Source: Paucilactobacillus vaccinostercus DSM 20634 (GTDB lineage Bacteria > Bacillota > Bacilli > Lactobacillales > Lactobacillaceae). From it: DNA of 64,000 nt. Shown here piece by piece: positions 8,165 through 16,481 of the stretch. Within the stretch, counting starts at the first letter, position 1. Each line of letters begins with the position of its first letter. The notes beneath the pieces were generated by a model. That model saw nothing but the letters and a program-made list of their open reading frames with translations, searched no databases and was not told the origin of the DNA. Both the position numbers and the translations under genes were made by a program. The stretch covers positions 124,001 through 188,000 of the forward strand of contig NZ_AYYY01000061.1 in the NCBI RefSeq assembly GCF_001436295.1. Direction: 5' to 3'.

Positions 8165-8193
8165 AAGATACACCGGTTGTCGGGGGATGTCAA
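8165..8193 (-). promoter_or_regulatory. Promoter of short transcript
   Basis: Minus-strand TTGACA (8193-8188), exactly 17 bases, TATCTT (8170-8165). It begins just after the stop of the GGDEF-EAL gene and points away from it. Confidence 0.75.
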
Positions 8194-8203
8194 TCGAAAG
8201 CCA

Positions 8204-10054
8204 TTAAGAAACTTGAGGCAGGTGGGGCTTGCCAAAAAAGTAACCCTGAACATACTTAATACCGAGTTCATTAACGGTTTGCATATCCTGTTCAGTTTCG
8301 ACCCCTTCCAAGATAAAGAAGAGGTTTTGATCGACCGCGATGTCATGCCAGAACCGGATCCGTTCGTTCATTTGTTCGGTATCGTTGTCCTTACGGAGAT
8401 TTTGGATCGCGAATTTAACGCCGGTCACGTACGGCAAAATATCCTTAACGAGTTCGTACGAATTATCAGAACCCACGTCGTCGATTTCGATGTAGACGCC
8501 GCCGTCATGATAAATTTGGCTGATGGCGCGCATGGTGGCGAGATTGGGAACTTCAATAATTTCGACGACGAGCACGTTAGGCCCGTCAGCCGACTGGTTG
8601 AATGCGACTAATTTATGGGCAATGGCGGAATCTGCGAATTGCGACATGGTGAGGTTGATGCTCAGCTTGTGCTCGGGATTGGTTTGTAGCACCCGCTTCA
8701 TGAGGTCAATTTGGGTATCGACCGAAATATCAAAGCTGGGCGGGAGGACCCACCGTTCGTGGCTCTGATCATAGCGCCGTAGTAACAGCTCATTACGAAA
8801 GAGCGTGTGGTCGGGAACGTTGACGACGTGCTGAACAAAAAAGGTATGGGTGTTTAAGATCTCGGCCTCTGAGTTGAACTTAGGCAGTACCCGTCCTTCG
8901 ATGGTAATCGAGTCACGGCCCGCCCGTTTGGATCGGTAGAGATTTTCATCGGCCCGTTTGTACAGGTCCTCGACGTCTTGATCGGTCGCAATAATTTGCG
9001 TGACCCCCACGGAAATTGTAATGTCGATGCGCTGATTATCAAATTCAAAGTGGGATTTACGGACGGTATCAATACAGTTACGCAGGACTGCGGTGACATC
9101 TTGTGGTGTGTGATCGAGAAACACGAGGATGAATTCTTCGCCACCGGTTCGATAAAGTCGAAAATTAAGCTTTTCTTCATCCAAGACGTCGCTAATTAAT
9201 TTGGCGAAGCCCACTAGGACGTTGTTGCCCGCTAAGTGGCCGTAGTTATCGTTAACCTGTTTGAAATGGTCAATGTCGATCGCCACAAAGGTGAGGGGGG
9301 TATGGTCTAGTTTCGCGTTTTGAAAAATATCGGTAATTTCATGTTGGTAGCTGGCGTAGTTTTGGACGTCTGTGAGCGCGTCGTAGTTGACCATTTTTTC
9401 AATGCGCCGGTTTTCGATGATTTTAGTATGCGTATCTTTTTGATAACGAAAGGTGAATACGGCCATAATCGCGTACATGATTAGCGCTTCAAAGCGAAGC
9501 AGTGGGGTAACCATCATTCCCGCCGAGTGGTAGGGAATGGTTAACCAAAACACGATGCCAGCGGCCAGCGTGGTTCCTAAAAAGCCCGCCGCGTTGTAGT
9601 GGAGCTGCTTTTGCCACAGGCCGATGATGGCGGCGACCACCAAGACCCCGACCATGCCAATCAGGTAGCGCCAACTTTCAAAGGCGCCCATGTAGTGCAT
9701 GGAGACAATCATGGCAATCCAAACTGCGCGGATTAAGTATTCTCCGATATTGATCCCGTCATCAAAGAGTGACAAAACTAAGATGAACAAGCCAATGTTA
9801 TGGTACATAACGGCGTTGTTGCCGACAACGTAGCCGATAAAATGTAAAATGCTACCGATTCCCAGCGCCGTAACGGTAATGGCGATTCGACTGAAGACCT
9901 TACGGCGCCGACTGATGATCGTATTATGAAAGGCATTTTGCCACAGCCCGGTAGAGAAACTAAGGTAACCGGCGGTAAAAAAACAAGCAATCACCAGTTG
10001 TACAATCCAAACGATCAATGGTGATTGCGCAAATTTCATGTAACTCATATCCAT
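8204..10054 (-). CDS. Membrane GGDEF-EAL protein (c-di-GMP metabolism)
   Basis: 616 residues. About six N-terminal membrane helices (residues 12-205) are followed by a GGDEF domain with an intact GGEEF (304-308) and no RxxD inhibitory site, then an EAL domain. The EAL motif reads ELL (in RNELLLRR), but the other metal and catalytic positions are recognisable: INL, VEIIE, IDDVG, VKFAI, LEGVE and VQGYF. It may therefore both make and degrade c-di-GMP, or bind it; which activity dominates cannot be read. I start at ATG 10054 (MDMSY) with GGGGGA upstream; a TTG at 10072 lies inside that ribosome binding site. It parallels the protein at 27410-29233. Confidence 0.9.
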   Translation of the reverse strand: MDMSYMKFAQSPLIVWIVQLVIACFFTAGYLSFSTGLWQNAFHNTIISRRRKVFSRIAITVTALGIGSILHFIGYVVGNNAVMYHNIGLFILVLSLFDDGINIGEYLIRAVWIAMIVSMHYMGAFESWRYLIGMVGVLVVAAIIGLWQKQLHYNAAGFLGTTLAAGIVFWLTIPYHSAGMMVTPLLRFEALIMYAIMAVFTFRYQKDTHTKIIENRRIEKMVNYDALTDVQNYASYQHEITDIFQNAKLDHTPLTFVAIDIDHFKQVNDNYGHLAGNNVLVGFAKLISDVLDEEKLNFRLYRTGGEEFILVFLDHTPQDVTAVLRNCIDTVRKSHFEFDNQRIDITISVGVTQIIATDQDVEDLYKRADENLYRSKRAGRDSITIEGRVLPKFNSEAEILNTHTFFVQHVVNVPDHTLFRNELLLRRYDQSHERWVLPPSFDISVDTQIDLMKRVLQTNPEHKLSINLTMSQFADSAIAHKLVAFNQSADGPNVLVVEIIEVPNLATMRAISQIYHDGGVYIEIDDVGSDNSYELVKDILPYVTGVKFAIQNLRKDNDTEQMNERIRFWHDIAVDQNLFFILEGVETEQDMQTVNELGIKYVQGYFFGKPHLPQVS

Positions 10055-10268
10055 TATTAAGTAATCCCCCAACTAACAGCGCACTATTCAGCATTGTACA
10101 ATGCGCATCCAGTTCTCCCAGTGAACTAATTAAACCGGCTAACTTTTTAATAGTATCCATTAAAAAGTTAAAGATTTAAGAATACAACAATTGTAGACCA
10201 GTTAACACAAGGTGAAAAGACCTTGCGCTCATAAATATCTCATATTTTTTTAATTAATAAGTTGATGA
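10055..10268. other. Intergenic region without a convincing gene
   Basis: AT-rich. It holds a weak hairpin (CAAGGT/ACCTTG near 10210) and presumably the promoter of the GGDEF-EAL gene, which I cannot place with confidence. An ATG-started frame at 10160 on the minus strand lacks a ribosome binding site and runs into the GGDEF gene. Confidence 0.4.
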
Positions 10269-10312
10269 TAAAAACGCCGTAGCTCAATGATAGTATGAGC
10301 TGCGGCGTTTTA
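10269..10312 (-). terminator. Terminator of the NhaC gene
   Basis: AAAACGCCG-AGCTCA / TGAGCT-CGGCGTTTT hairpin with runs on both sides. Both flanking genes point left, so it ends the NhaC transcript. The remaining bases to 10444 show no further structure. Confidence 0.8.
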
Positions 10313-10444
10313 TAAAGCTGACATTGAATTCATATTAAATGAGTTATTAACCCATAATAGGGCGTTAATGGTTATCAAACGAATCGATTTTGATCATTAG
10401 ATAACATGATCGTTATAACGATCAGCATTTACTAAAGTTACATG

Positions 10445-11845
10445 TTATTCGGCTACCGTGGCGGATTCAGGAGTGGCAGCTAGCTTATGCAAGCCGATTC
10501 CGGTGATTCCACTCAATAGTGAAATTACGGGGCACAATAGGTTAAAGAAGGCGAATGGAAGGTAGTCGATGGTGGGCACGCCTAAGGTGTTGGCGATGAA
10601 AACCCCGCCGACGCCCCATGGCACGAGGTAGTTGATCATCGTACCGCCATCTTCGAGCACCCGTCCTAATGCGGAACGATCAAGGCCACCAGCAATAAAG
10701 GTTTCCTTGAAGGAGCGGCCAGGAAGGATGATCGAAAGAAATTGTTCACCGACAAAAATGTTGATCCCGATGCAGGCGGCGAGGGCGGCGCTGATCAGTT
10801 TAACCGTGCTAGTTAGTTTCGTGGCCAGAGGGATCATCACGGCACTAATGAGACCGAAGTTGACGAGCAGGCCCCCAAGCGAGAGGGTCAGCACGATCAG
10901 GGCCACGGTCGGCATCATGCTAACGATTCCGCCTCGCGATAAAAGCAGATTTACCTCGTCATTGGTTGTTTTGGCAACGAAGCCATTGGTGATAATGGCA
11001 CTGGCTTTGGTGATGGATAAATGTGGATTATCAAAAAACATCATGATTGCGGAAACGAAGACGTTGAGCAGCATCGTTGGAATGGCAGCCATCTTAAAGG
11101 CGGCACAAACGAATACTAGAATGATCGGAATTAAAGCGATAATTGAAATGTTGAAGTTCTGATTGAGGGCGGCCACGGTGGTGTTAATCTTTGCCATATT
11201 AGCATGGTTGTGGCCGATGCCGAGAGCCGCAAAGGCGATGGTTGAGATGGTGGCGGCTGGAATTGTGGACCAGAGAATGGTCTTCATGTGGGCGAATAAA
11301 TCGGTGTCGACTACCGCGGCGGATAGGTTGTTGGTTTCGGACAGGGGCGAGAGTTTATCACCAAAGATTCCCCCAGCCACAATACAGCCGGCCACCAGTG
11401 CGGGGTTAAAATTCATGGTAATACCAATGCCGAAAAAGGCGATCCCAACCGTTGAAACAACGGTGAAACAGCTTCCGACGGCCGCACCAACAAGGGCGCA
11501 CACGAGAAAGACGGCGGGAAGAAACCACTGAGCGCTGATGGCCTTAAACCCAATTACCATCAAGGTGGGAATTGTGCCGGCGGCAATCCAAGTACTGATC
11601 ATGGACCCGATCAAGATGAAGATCACAATGGGGATGATCCCCTTATCAATCCCATCTTTGATGCCGGCATTGATATTGTCCCAAGTGAGACCCTTAAACT
11701 TGGCCCAAAAAATGGTGACGGTAATCGCAAGAAGCACCGGTACCTGTGGAGAAAGGCCTAATCCGATTACCCCGTAGCCCATGATGGCCAAAATGACAAT
11801 TAGGACAATCGTCGCCTCACGTAAACTTAACTTAATCTTTTGCAT
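10445..11845 (-). CDS. NhaC-family Na+/H+ antiporter-like transporter (T-box controlled)
   Basis: 466 residues with about eleven membrane helices; conserved NhaC features include GIFGDKLSPLSETNNLSAAVVDTDLF, where the DK...SP...ETN polar residues lie in the transport core, and GSCFTVVSTVGIAFFGIG. Start is ATG 11845 (MQKIKLS) with CGGAG upstream; the longer frame starts inside the leader terminator. A T-box precedes it, so expression responds to an uncharged tRNA. In Firmicutes, NhaC homologues under T-boxes are thought to import amino acids rather than only exchange Na+/H+, so this is a candidate amino acid transporter. Confidence 0.87.
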   Translation of the reverse strand: MQKIKLSLREATIVLIVILAIMGYGVIGLGLSPQVPVLLAITVTIFWAKFKGLTWDNINAGIKDGIDKGIIPIVIFILIGSMISTWIAAGTIPTLMVIGFKAISAQWFLPAVFLVCALVGAAVGSCFTVVSTVGIAFFGIGITMNFNPALVAGCIVAGGIFGDKLSPLSETNNLSAAVVDTDLFAHMKTILWSTIPAATISTIAFAALGIGHNHANMAKINTTVAALNQNFNISIIALIPIILVFVCAAFKMAAIPTMLLNVFVSAIMMFFDNPHLSITKASAIITNGFVAKTTNDEVNLLLSRGGIVSMMPTVALIVLTLSLGGLLVNFGLISAVMIPLATKLTSTVKLISAALAACIGINIFVGEQFLSIILPGRSFKETFIAGGLDRSALGRVLEDGGTMINYLVPWGVGGVFIANTLGVPTIDYLPFAFFNLLCPVISLLSGITGIGLHKLAATPESATVAE

Positions 11846-11880
11846 AACTAATGAACTCCGTTTCTCTAAATTTGGGTATA

Positions 11881-12168
11881 TAAAAATCGTCCCTATCGCA
11901 ATTAAATGCAATAGGGACGATTAGACTAGACCGTGGTACCACCCAAATTGTGTGTTCTTTATCCACTACGACACGGACAGGCTGCCCGGAATTTTAATGT
12001 CGCATAAAACACACCACTCACTAGAAGATAATGGATTCTAGTTATTAACCATCGTCATCGTATTACGGTATTTCGCCTCACTTACCCTGATTGGTTCGCA
12101 GCAACCACCAACTTCCTGACACCCAGATAAGGAACTACTTCATGTAATTTGACTTTAAATATTTAGTA
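11881..12168 (-). promoter_or_regulatory. T-box leader upstream of the NhaC gene
   Basis: Minus strand: a stem I region with AGTA on the 5' side and GGTGGTTGCTGCGAACC, the T-box core GGGTGGTACCACG (11944-11932), and terminator TCGTCCCTATTGCA/TGCGATAGGGACGA plus T-run (11920-11881). Stem I can be drawn with ATTAC/GTAAT below and CTTATC/GGTAAG above an internal loop; the 3' side of that loop reads TGAGGCGAAATACC. TAC (Tyr) is a candidate specifier and GGC (Gly) an alternative; I cannot settle it by eye. Confidence 0.9.
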
Positions 12169-12170
12169 GC

Positions 12171-12199
12171 AGTATATAGCGCCAAAATCAAAAATGCAA
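12171..12199 (-). promoter_or_regulatory. Promoter of the T-box/NhaC transcript
   Basis: Minus-strand TTGCAT (12199-12194), 17-base spacer, TATACT (12176-12171). From here to 12349 the sequence is AT-rich, with no gene; a GAAGC-containing hairpin with T-run near 12310-12345 probably ends the amidohydrolase transcript. Confidence 0.7.
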
Positions 12200-12349
12200 G
12201 TTTTTACAAAGTTAAAAACTGATTGTTATATCATGGATAACTAATAATTATTTTTTTTCAACTTATTATTGGTGGCCTACTCGTTTCGATTAAACGACTT
12301 TAATCTAAAAAAATGCGTTTGAAGCTGATCTGCTTCAAACGTATTTTAG

Positions 12350-13531
12350 TTAACTGAGATAGTTCAGCGTTGCCGTTCCAACTGCCTTACCGGCAATTAA
12401 CAGGGCATCTTCATTCATAAGAAAATCGGGACTGTGGTGGGGATGGTTAGCGCCATCAGATGTTTGACAGCCAACGTAGAAAAAGGTACTTGGCGTATCT
12501 TGTGCAAAGTAGGCGAAGTCTTCAGAAGGATCCTGCGGGCCACAATCGAAGATTTTAGTAACTTCCGGTAGTTGTGCTTGCTTGATGCTATCGATGGTTT
12601 GGGCCGTGAGGGTGGGATCATTGAAAAGCACTGGATAGTTATCGTCGTAGTCGATATCGGCATGGACACCAAACATGGCTTCCATGCCATGGGCAATCTG
12701 CTCGATTTGATGCCGAACGGTGGTCCGGGTGCTTTCTTTCATGATCCGGACGTCTCCTTTTAGAGTCACACTTTCCTTGATGGCGTTGAATGAGCCAACA
12801 CCGTCGAAGGAACCGATGGTCACGCTGGCGGTATCAAACGGATCAATCCGACGGGAGACTACTGTTTGTAGAGCGGTGACGAAATAAGAACCTGCCACAA
12901 TTGCGTCGTTGGAAAGGTGCGGCATTGAGGCGTGGCCCCCTTTACCGGTAAACGTAATCGTGAAGTTTCCCCGACCAGTTTGGGTTTCGTTTAGATGGTA
13001 CCCAATCGATCCGGTGGGCATAGAAGTCATGACGTGGACGCCAAGAACGTTATCGACATCGGTTAGGACACCGGCTGCGAGCATTCCCTTAGCACCACCG
13101 GGAGAGACTTCCTCGGCTGGCTGGTGAATAATGCGAACACTACCTTTGAGTTGGTCTTTTAACTCAATGAGTGCCTTGGCGAGCACCATCATATAGGCGG
13201 TATGGGCGTCGTGCCCGCAGGCATGCATTACACCGGGATTTTGAGATTTGAAGGGTAACTCATTATCTTCTTGAACGGCCAGAGCGTCGAAATCGGCACG
13301 TAAAGCCAGTTTCTTTCCGGGATGACCACTATCGATATCCACTGCAAATCCGTAGCCTTCACCGTATTCAGTGACAGTGCAATCAAGGTTCTGGTAAAAC
13401 GCTTTGATGTAGGCGGCTGTCTTAACCTCGTGGAACGAAATTTCGGGGTGTGCGTGTAAATGACGACGAATGCGAATCATTTCCGGTTCGGCGGCCTCAA
13501 GTTTGTGCATTAATTCTGTTTGTAGATCCAT
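12350..13531 (-). CDS. M20-family amidohydrolase (N-acyl amino acid amidohydrolase)
   Basis: 393 residues of the M20D peptidase/hippuricase group. Metal ligands are visible in HACGHDAHTAY (about residues 100-110), the catalytic Glu pair in HQPAEEVSPGGAKG, and a late His in NHPHHSPDF. It would release an amino acid from an N-acyl or N-acetyl conjugate in the cytoplasm. I start at ATG 13531 (MDLQTEL), which has AAAGGATG at proper spacing; the ATG at 13540 is too close. It is the third gene of an operon with the two ThrE subunits, which fits amino acid release followed by export. Confidence 0.88.
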   Translation of the reverse strand: MDLQTELMHKLEAAEPEMIRIRRHLHAHPEISFHEVKTAAYIKAFYQNLDCTVTEYGEGYGFAVDIDSGHPGKKLALRADFDALAVQEDNELPFKSQNPGVMHACGHDAHTAYMMVLAKALIELKDQLKGSVRIIHQPAEEVSPGGAKGMLAAGVLTDVDNVLGVHVMTSMPTGSIGYHLNETQTGRGNFTITFTGKGGHASMPHLSNDAIVAGSYFVTALQTVVSRRIDPFDTASVTIGSFDGVGSFNAIKESVTLKGDVRIMKESTRTTVRHQIEQIAHGMEAMFGVHADIDYDDNYPVLFNDPTLTAQTIDSIKQAQLPEVTKIFDCGPQDPSEDFAYFAQDTPSTFFYVGCQTSDGANHPHHSPDFLMNEDALLIAGKAVGTATLNYLS

Positions 13532-13536
13532 TATGA

Positions 13537-13998
13537 TCATCCTTTCTTATTTGACGTGGCAAGCCAGCGTTGTAACACGGGTTTAAGTTGGTAAAAAATC
13601 GCTTCGGCAATCACGAAACCAACGGCGAGGGCCATCGCGATAGTCAGAGTTTTGAGAAGATTTTGTTCGGCGCTGCCATTGAGGCCGAGCGTAAAATCTT
13701 TAAGGCTCATGTAGATGATGGCGCCGGGAACTAGGGACACAAGGCAGGGAATGTAGAGGAGGTTGACGGGCGCTTTGATCCACATAGCAGCCGCGTTGGC
13801 GAGCAATCCAATCGTCACTGCCGCAAGCAGATTGGGCATAATAATGTTGCTGGTCAACTGACTGGTTATTAGATAAACGATCCAAGCAATTGCACCGGTC
13901 AATCCAGCTGGGAGGAGGGTGCGACGGGGGACGTTGGTAATGATGCCAAAGCCGACGGTGGATAAGAAGCTAAAGATAAAGCCAATTAAAAGCCGCAA
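13537..13998 (-). CDS. Threonine/serine exporter, small subunit (ThrE C-terminal type)
   Basis: 153 residues with four or five membrane helices, matching the DUF3815 half of ThrE (LVSLVPGAIIYMSLKDF is the typical VPG motif). It starts with TTG 13998, preceded by GGGAGGCG and one base after the stop of the large subunit. With the adjacent DUF1212 protein it reconstitutes the ten-helix ThrE exporter that is a single chain in Corynebacterium. Confidence 0.85.
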   Translation of the reverse strand: MRLLIGFIFSFLSTVGFGIITNVPRRTLLPAGLTGAIAWIVYLITSQLTSNIIMPNLLAAVTIGLLANAAAMWIKAPVNLLYIPCLVSLVPGAIIYMSLKDFTLGLNGSAEQNLLKTLTIAMALAVGFVIAEAIFYQLKPVLQRWLATSNKKG

Positions 13999-13999
13999 T

Positions 14000-14767
14000 T
14001 TAAGCGCCTCCCATCAGTAACCGGGCGAGGGCGCCGCCAACAATGACGCCAGCGCCGATGGCACCAGCCACCATGACGGCGTCAACGGCCCGAACAAGGC
14101 CCGAAATGGTATGTTTACCAATAATTTCGCGGAGTGAATTAGTCACGGCGACCCCGGGAACTAGTGGCATTAGGGCACTAACAATGATGTTGTCAGCACT
14201 ATTGGCGAGTCCACTGAGTTGCAGCCCCACAGCTAAGCAGCCAATCACTAAGCCCCCCACACCGACGCCAATGTAGGGTGTTTGGGAGTGGCGACCAATC
14301 CATTGGGTTGCAAGGTAGCCGCAGATACCGACGATGAGGGCAAGGCCTAAGTCAGACCAAGTAGCTTGAAAAAGGAGCATGGGTGCGACAGAGACTAGTC
14401 CGGCGCCGAGAATTTTTTGCCACCATGAAAAGTCGATGACCCTTTGATCAATGGCGGTGACCCCGGCTTTGAGTTGGTCGTAATTGATTTGATGATTCGT
14501 GAAGCGGCGTGAGAGGGTATTAATCTCATCGACCTTTTGGAGATTAAAATCCCCAGTGCGGACCTTTACTAAATGGGTGGTAGGATCGCTATTTGAGTCC
14601 ACGAAGATTGCAGTCATCGTTGCATGACAACTGAGATCGATGCCGGCGGCCTTTCCGATGTATTCGACGGTGGTTTCAACCCGGGGTGTTTCAGCGCCGT
14701 TTTCGAGCAGGATTTTGCCAACTGTTCCACAAAGATCGATGATATCCGTTTGAATTGTTGCGGGCAC
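14000..14767 (-). CDS. Threonine/serine exporter, large subunit (ThrE N-terminal type)
   Basis: 255 residues. A cytoplasmic N-terminal domain (LLENGAETPRVETTV, the DUF1212 signature) is followed by about five helices with LMPLVPGVAVTNSLREI. I choose the GTG at 14767 because GGAGG lies 8 bases upstream; an upstream TTG at 14782 lies within the ribosome binding site. First gene of the thrE-large, thrE-small, M20 operon, behind an attenuator-like hairpin at 14790-14823. Confidence 0.85.
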   Translation of the reverse strand: MPATIQTDIIDLCGTVGKILLENGAETPRVETTVEYIGKAAGIDLSCHATMTAIFVDSNSDPTTHLVKVRTGDFNLQKVDEINTLSRRFTNHQINYDQLKAGVTAIDQRVIDFSWWQKILGAGLVSVAPMLLFQATWSDLGLALIVGICGYLATQWIGRHSQTPYIGVGVGGLVIGCLAVGLQLSGLANSADNIIVSALMPLVPGVAVTNSLREIIGKHTISGLVRAVDAVMVAGAIGAGVIVGGALARLLMGGA

Positions 14768-14781
14768 ACATTTCACCTCCA

Positions 14782-14823
14782 AAACAAAAAACGGTCCCCT
14801 GCTAAGTATCTGCAGTGACCGTT
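14782..14823 (-). promoter_or_regulatory. Attenuator-like hairpin in the thrE leader
   Basis: Minus strand: AACGGTC-ACTGC / GCAG-GGGACCGTT followed by TTTTTTGTTTT, located between the promoter and the ribosome binding site of thrE. This is an intrinsic terminator inside the leader. No T-box core or known riboswitch is visible in the short (about 50 base) leader before it. Confidence 0.6.
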
Positions 14824-14833
14824 TATGAATGCC

Positions 14834-15227
14834 GTATTAAATTAACAAAATTCATTATAAGACTAAAGAATCAGATTTGGCAACCAGAACAGGTTAAACG
14901 ATGTTAGAAACGGCCTGGTAAGTTCGCTAAGGTGTATTAAAAATGCCATTTTTAGGTGACTTTGAAATTTTTTCACGAGTGGATGACTAGTAACCACGCG
15001 GTTTTAACTAGTTATAATTTAAAATCATACCGTTAAACGCGGTGTAAGTTGTATAATTATAATCAACCACTCACATTAACGCCAGTAAATGTTAATACAT
15101 TAAAAAATAATGTGATTAAAATTGACGATCATGGGAGTCGAACTACATAGTATTGGACAAGTTTTCTGTTGCTAAGGTCAATTAGTTAATATGCCGAAGC
15201 GAATATACATCAAAGGAGAGTATTAAA
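14834..15227. other. Intergenic region between divergent thrE and aminotransferase genes
   Basis: Contains the likely thrE promoter on the minus strand (TTGCCA, 18 bases, TATAAT near 14883-14854). The rest is AT-rich, with inverted repeats such as AACCACGCGGTTTTAACTAGTTATAA near 14991-15016 and a CCGTTAAACGCGG segment near 15030. No ORF or recognisable RNA is seen; a strong promoter for the aminotransferase could not be placed. Confidence 0.4.
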
Positions 15228-16418
15228 ATGACATATCATTTTTCAAATCGTGTTCCGAAGTCGGATGTTGATCCCGTGGGTGACATCCTAAAAGTTGCTG
15301 GAGATCCAAAGGTCATGTCGTTTGCCGGCGGATTACCGGCTCCCGAACTGTTTCCCGTGGAACAAGTTAAAAAGGCGGCTGATGCGGTCTTTGATCAAAA
15401 AGGGCGGGCAGCCTTGCAGTACGGATCATCTCAAGGGGTTCCAGAGCTGCGTCAAGTCATTTTGGACCGGGTCAAGGTCGAAGGTATTGAAACCGATGCC
15501 GACCATGTGATGGTGGCCACCGGCTCACAACAATCGATCGACTTGACCGGGAAGATGTTTTTGGATGAGGGGAGCGTTGTGATCGTTGAGGATCCAACGT
15601 ACCTGACCGCCGTTGATGTCTTTCGCTCGTACGGTGCCCGCTTTGTGGGTGTGGCAATGGATGAAGAGGGGATGAAGATGGACGCCTTGGAAAAGGCACT
15701 CCAAGATAATCCTGAAGCACGGCTTATCTACACGATTCCGACTTTTCAGAATCCAACTGGTCGGACGATGACACTGGCCCGGCGGCAAAAATTATTGGCA
15801 CTAGCTGAGAAATACGACGTAATGGTGCTAGAAGATAACCCATACGGGGCAATCCGTTGGGAAGGTGAGAACTTACCATCCCTGAAGTCAATGGATAAAA
15901 CCGGTCATGTTATTTACATGGGCACGCTATCGAAAATCTTGGCTCCCGGCCTTCGGTTAGGTTGGGTGGTGGCAGAACCCGAACTTATCAAAAAGTACAC
16001 GATGATGAAACAATCCGCTGACTTACACACGGACAGTTTGGCACAGTACATCGCTGCCGAGTACTTTGCTCAAAATGATATTAACGAACATATTGCAACG
16101 ATCACGAACTTGTATCACAAGCGTGAACAGATTATGATGGCTGCTATCGACAAATATTTCCCAGCTGGCGTGAAGCACAGTAACCCTGAGGGGGGCATGT
16201 TCTTATGGGTCATGGTACCAGGGGTTGATGATACGCAAGTCTTATTTGATGCCGCCCTTGATCGCAATGTCGCAATTGTGCCTGGTGATCCCTTCTTTGG
16301 GAATGAAACCATCCCCGGAACGTTCAGAATGAACTACTCTAACACGCCGGAAGATAAAATTGAAGACGGTGTTAAACGTTTGGCCGAAGCAATTAGTGAG
16401 GTTATGGCGCAAAATTAA
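15228..16418 (+). CDS. PLP-dependent aminotransferase (class I/II, 2-aminoadipate/aromatic type)
   Basis: 396 residues of fold-type I. The PLP-binding Lys is in YMGTLSKILAPGLRLGW (about residue 233); the Asn and Asp that contact PLP are in FQNPTGR (about 175) and LEDNPYG (about 203). It resembles LysN/ARO8-type enzymes that transaminate 2-aminoadipate, aromatic or branched amino acids with 2-oxoglutarate. ATG follows AAAGGAGAG. It stands alone and ends at a terminator (16431-16456). Lactobacilli use such enzymes in amino acid catabolism to flavour acids. Confidence 0.87.
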   Translation: MTYHFSNRVPKSDVDPVGDILKVAGDPKVMSFAGGLPAPELFPVEQVKKAADAVFDQKGRAALQYGSSQGVPELRQVILDRVKVEGIETDADHVMVATGSQQSIDLTGKMFLDEGSVVIVEDPTYLTAVDVFRSYGARFVGVAMDEEGMKMDALEKALQDNPEARLIYTIPTFQNPTGRTMTLARRQKLLALAEKYDVMVLEDNPYGAIRWEGENLPSLKSMDKTGHVIYMGTLSKILAPGLRLGWVVAEPELIKKYTMMKQSADLHTDSLAQYIAAEYFAQNDINEHIATITNLYHKREQIMMAAIDKYFPAGVKHSNPEGGMFLWVMVPGVDDTQVLFDAALDRNVAIVPGDPFFGNETIPGTFRMNYSNTPEDKIEDGVKRLAEAISEVMAQN

Positions 16419-16430
16419 AGGTTAGTGAAA

Positions 16431-16460
16431 AAACATTCCTCTATCAGGAATGCTTTTTTT
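16431..16460 (+). terminator. Terminator after the aminotransferase
   Basis: CATTCCT/AGGAATG hairpin followed by TTTTTTT. Confidence 0.85.
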
Positions 16461-16481
16461 ATCACTAACGAAGAATAGCAT

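Noticed and set aside
9960-10160. 66-codon minus-strand frame upstream of the GGDEF-EAL gene
   Set aside because: No ribosome binding site, overlaps the real gene start, and shows no recognisable protein features.
14790-15227. T-box or known riboswitch in the thrE/aminotransferase intergenic region
   Set aside because: No GGTGGTACC-type T-box core and no known aptamer pattern; only a terminator-type hairpin is supported.
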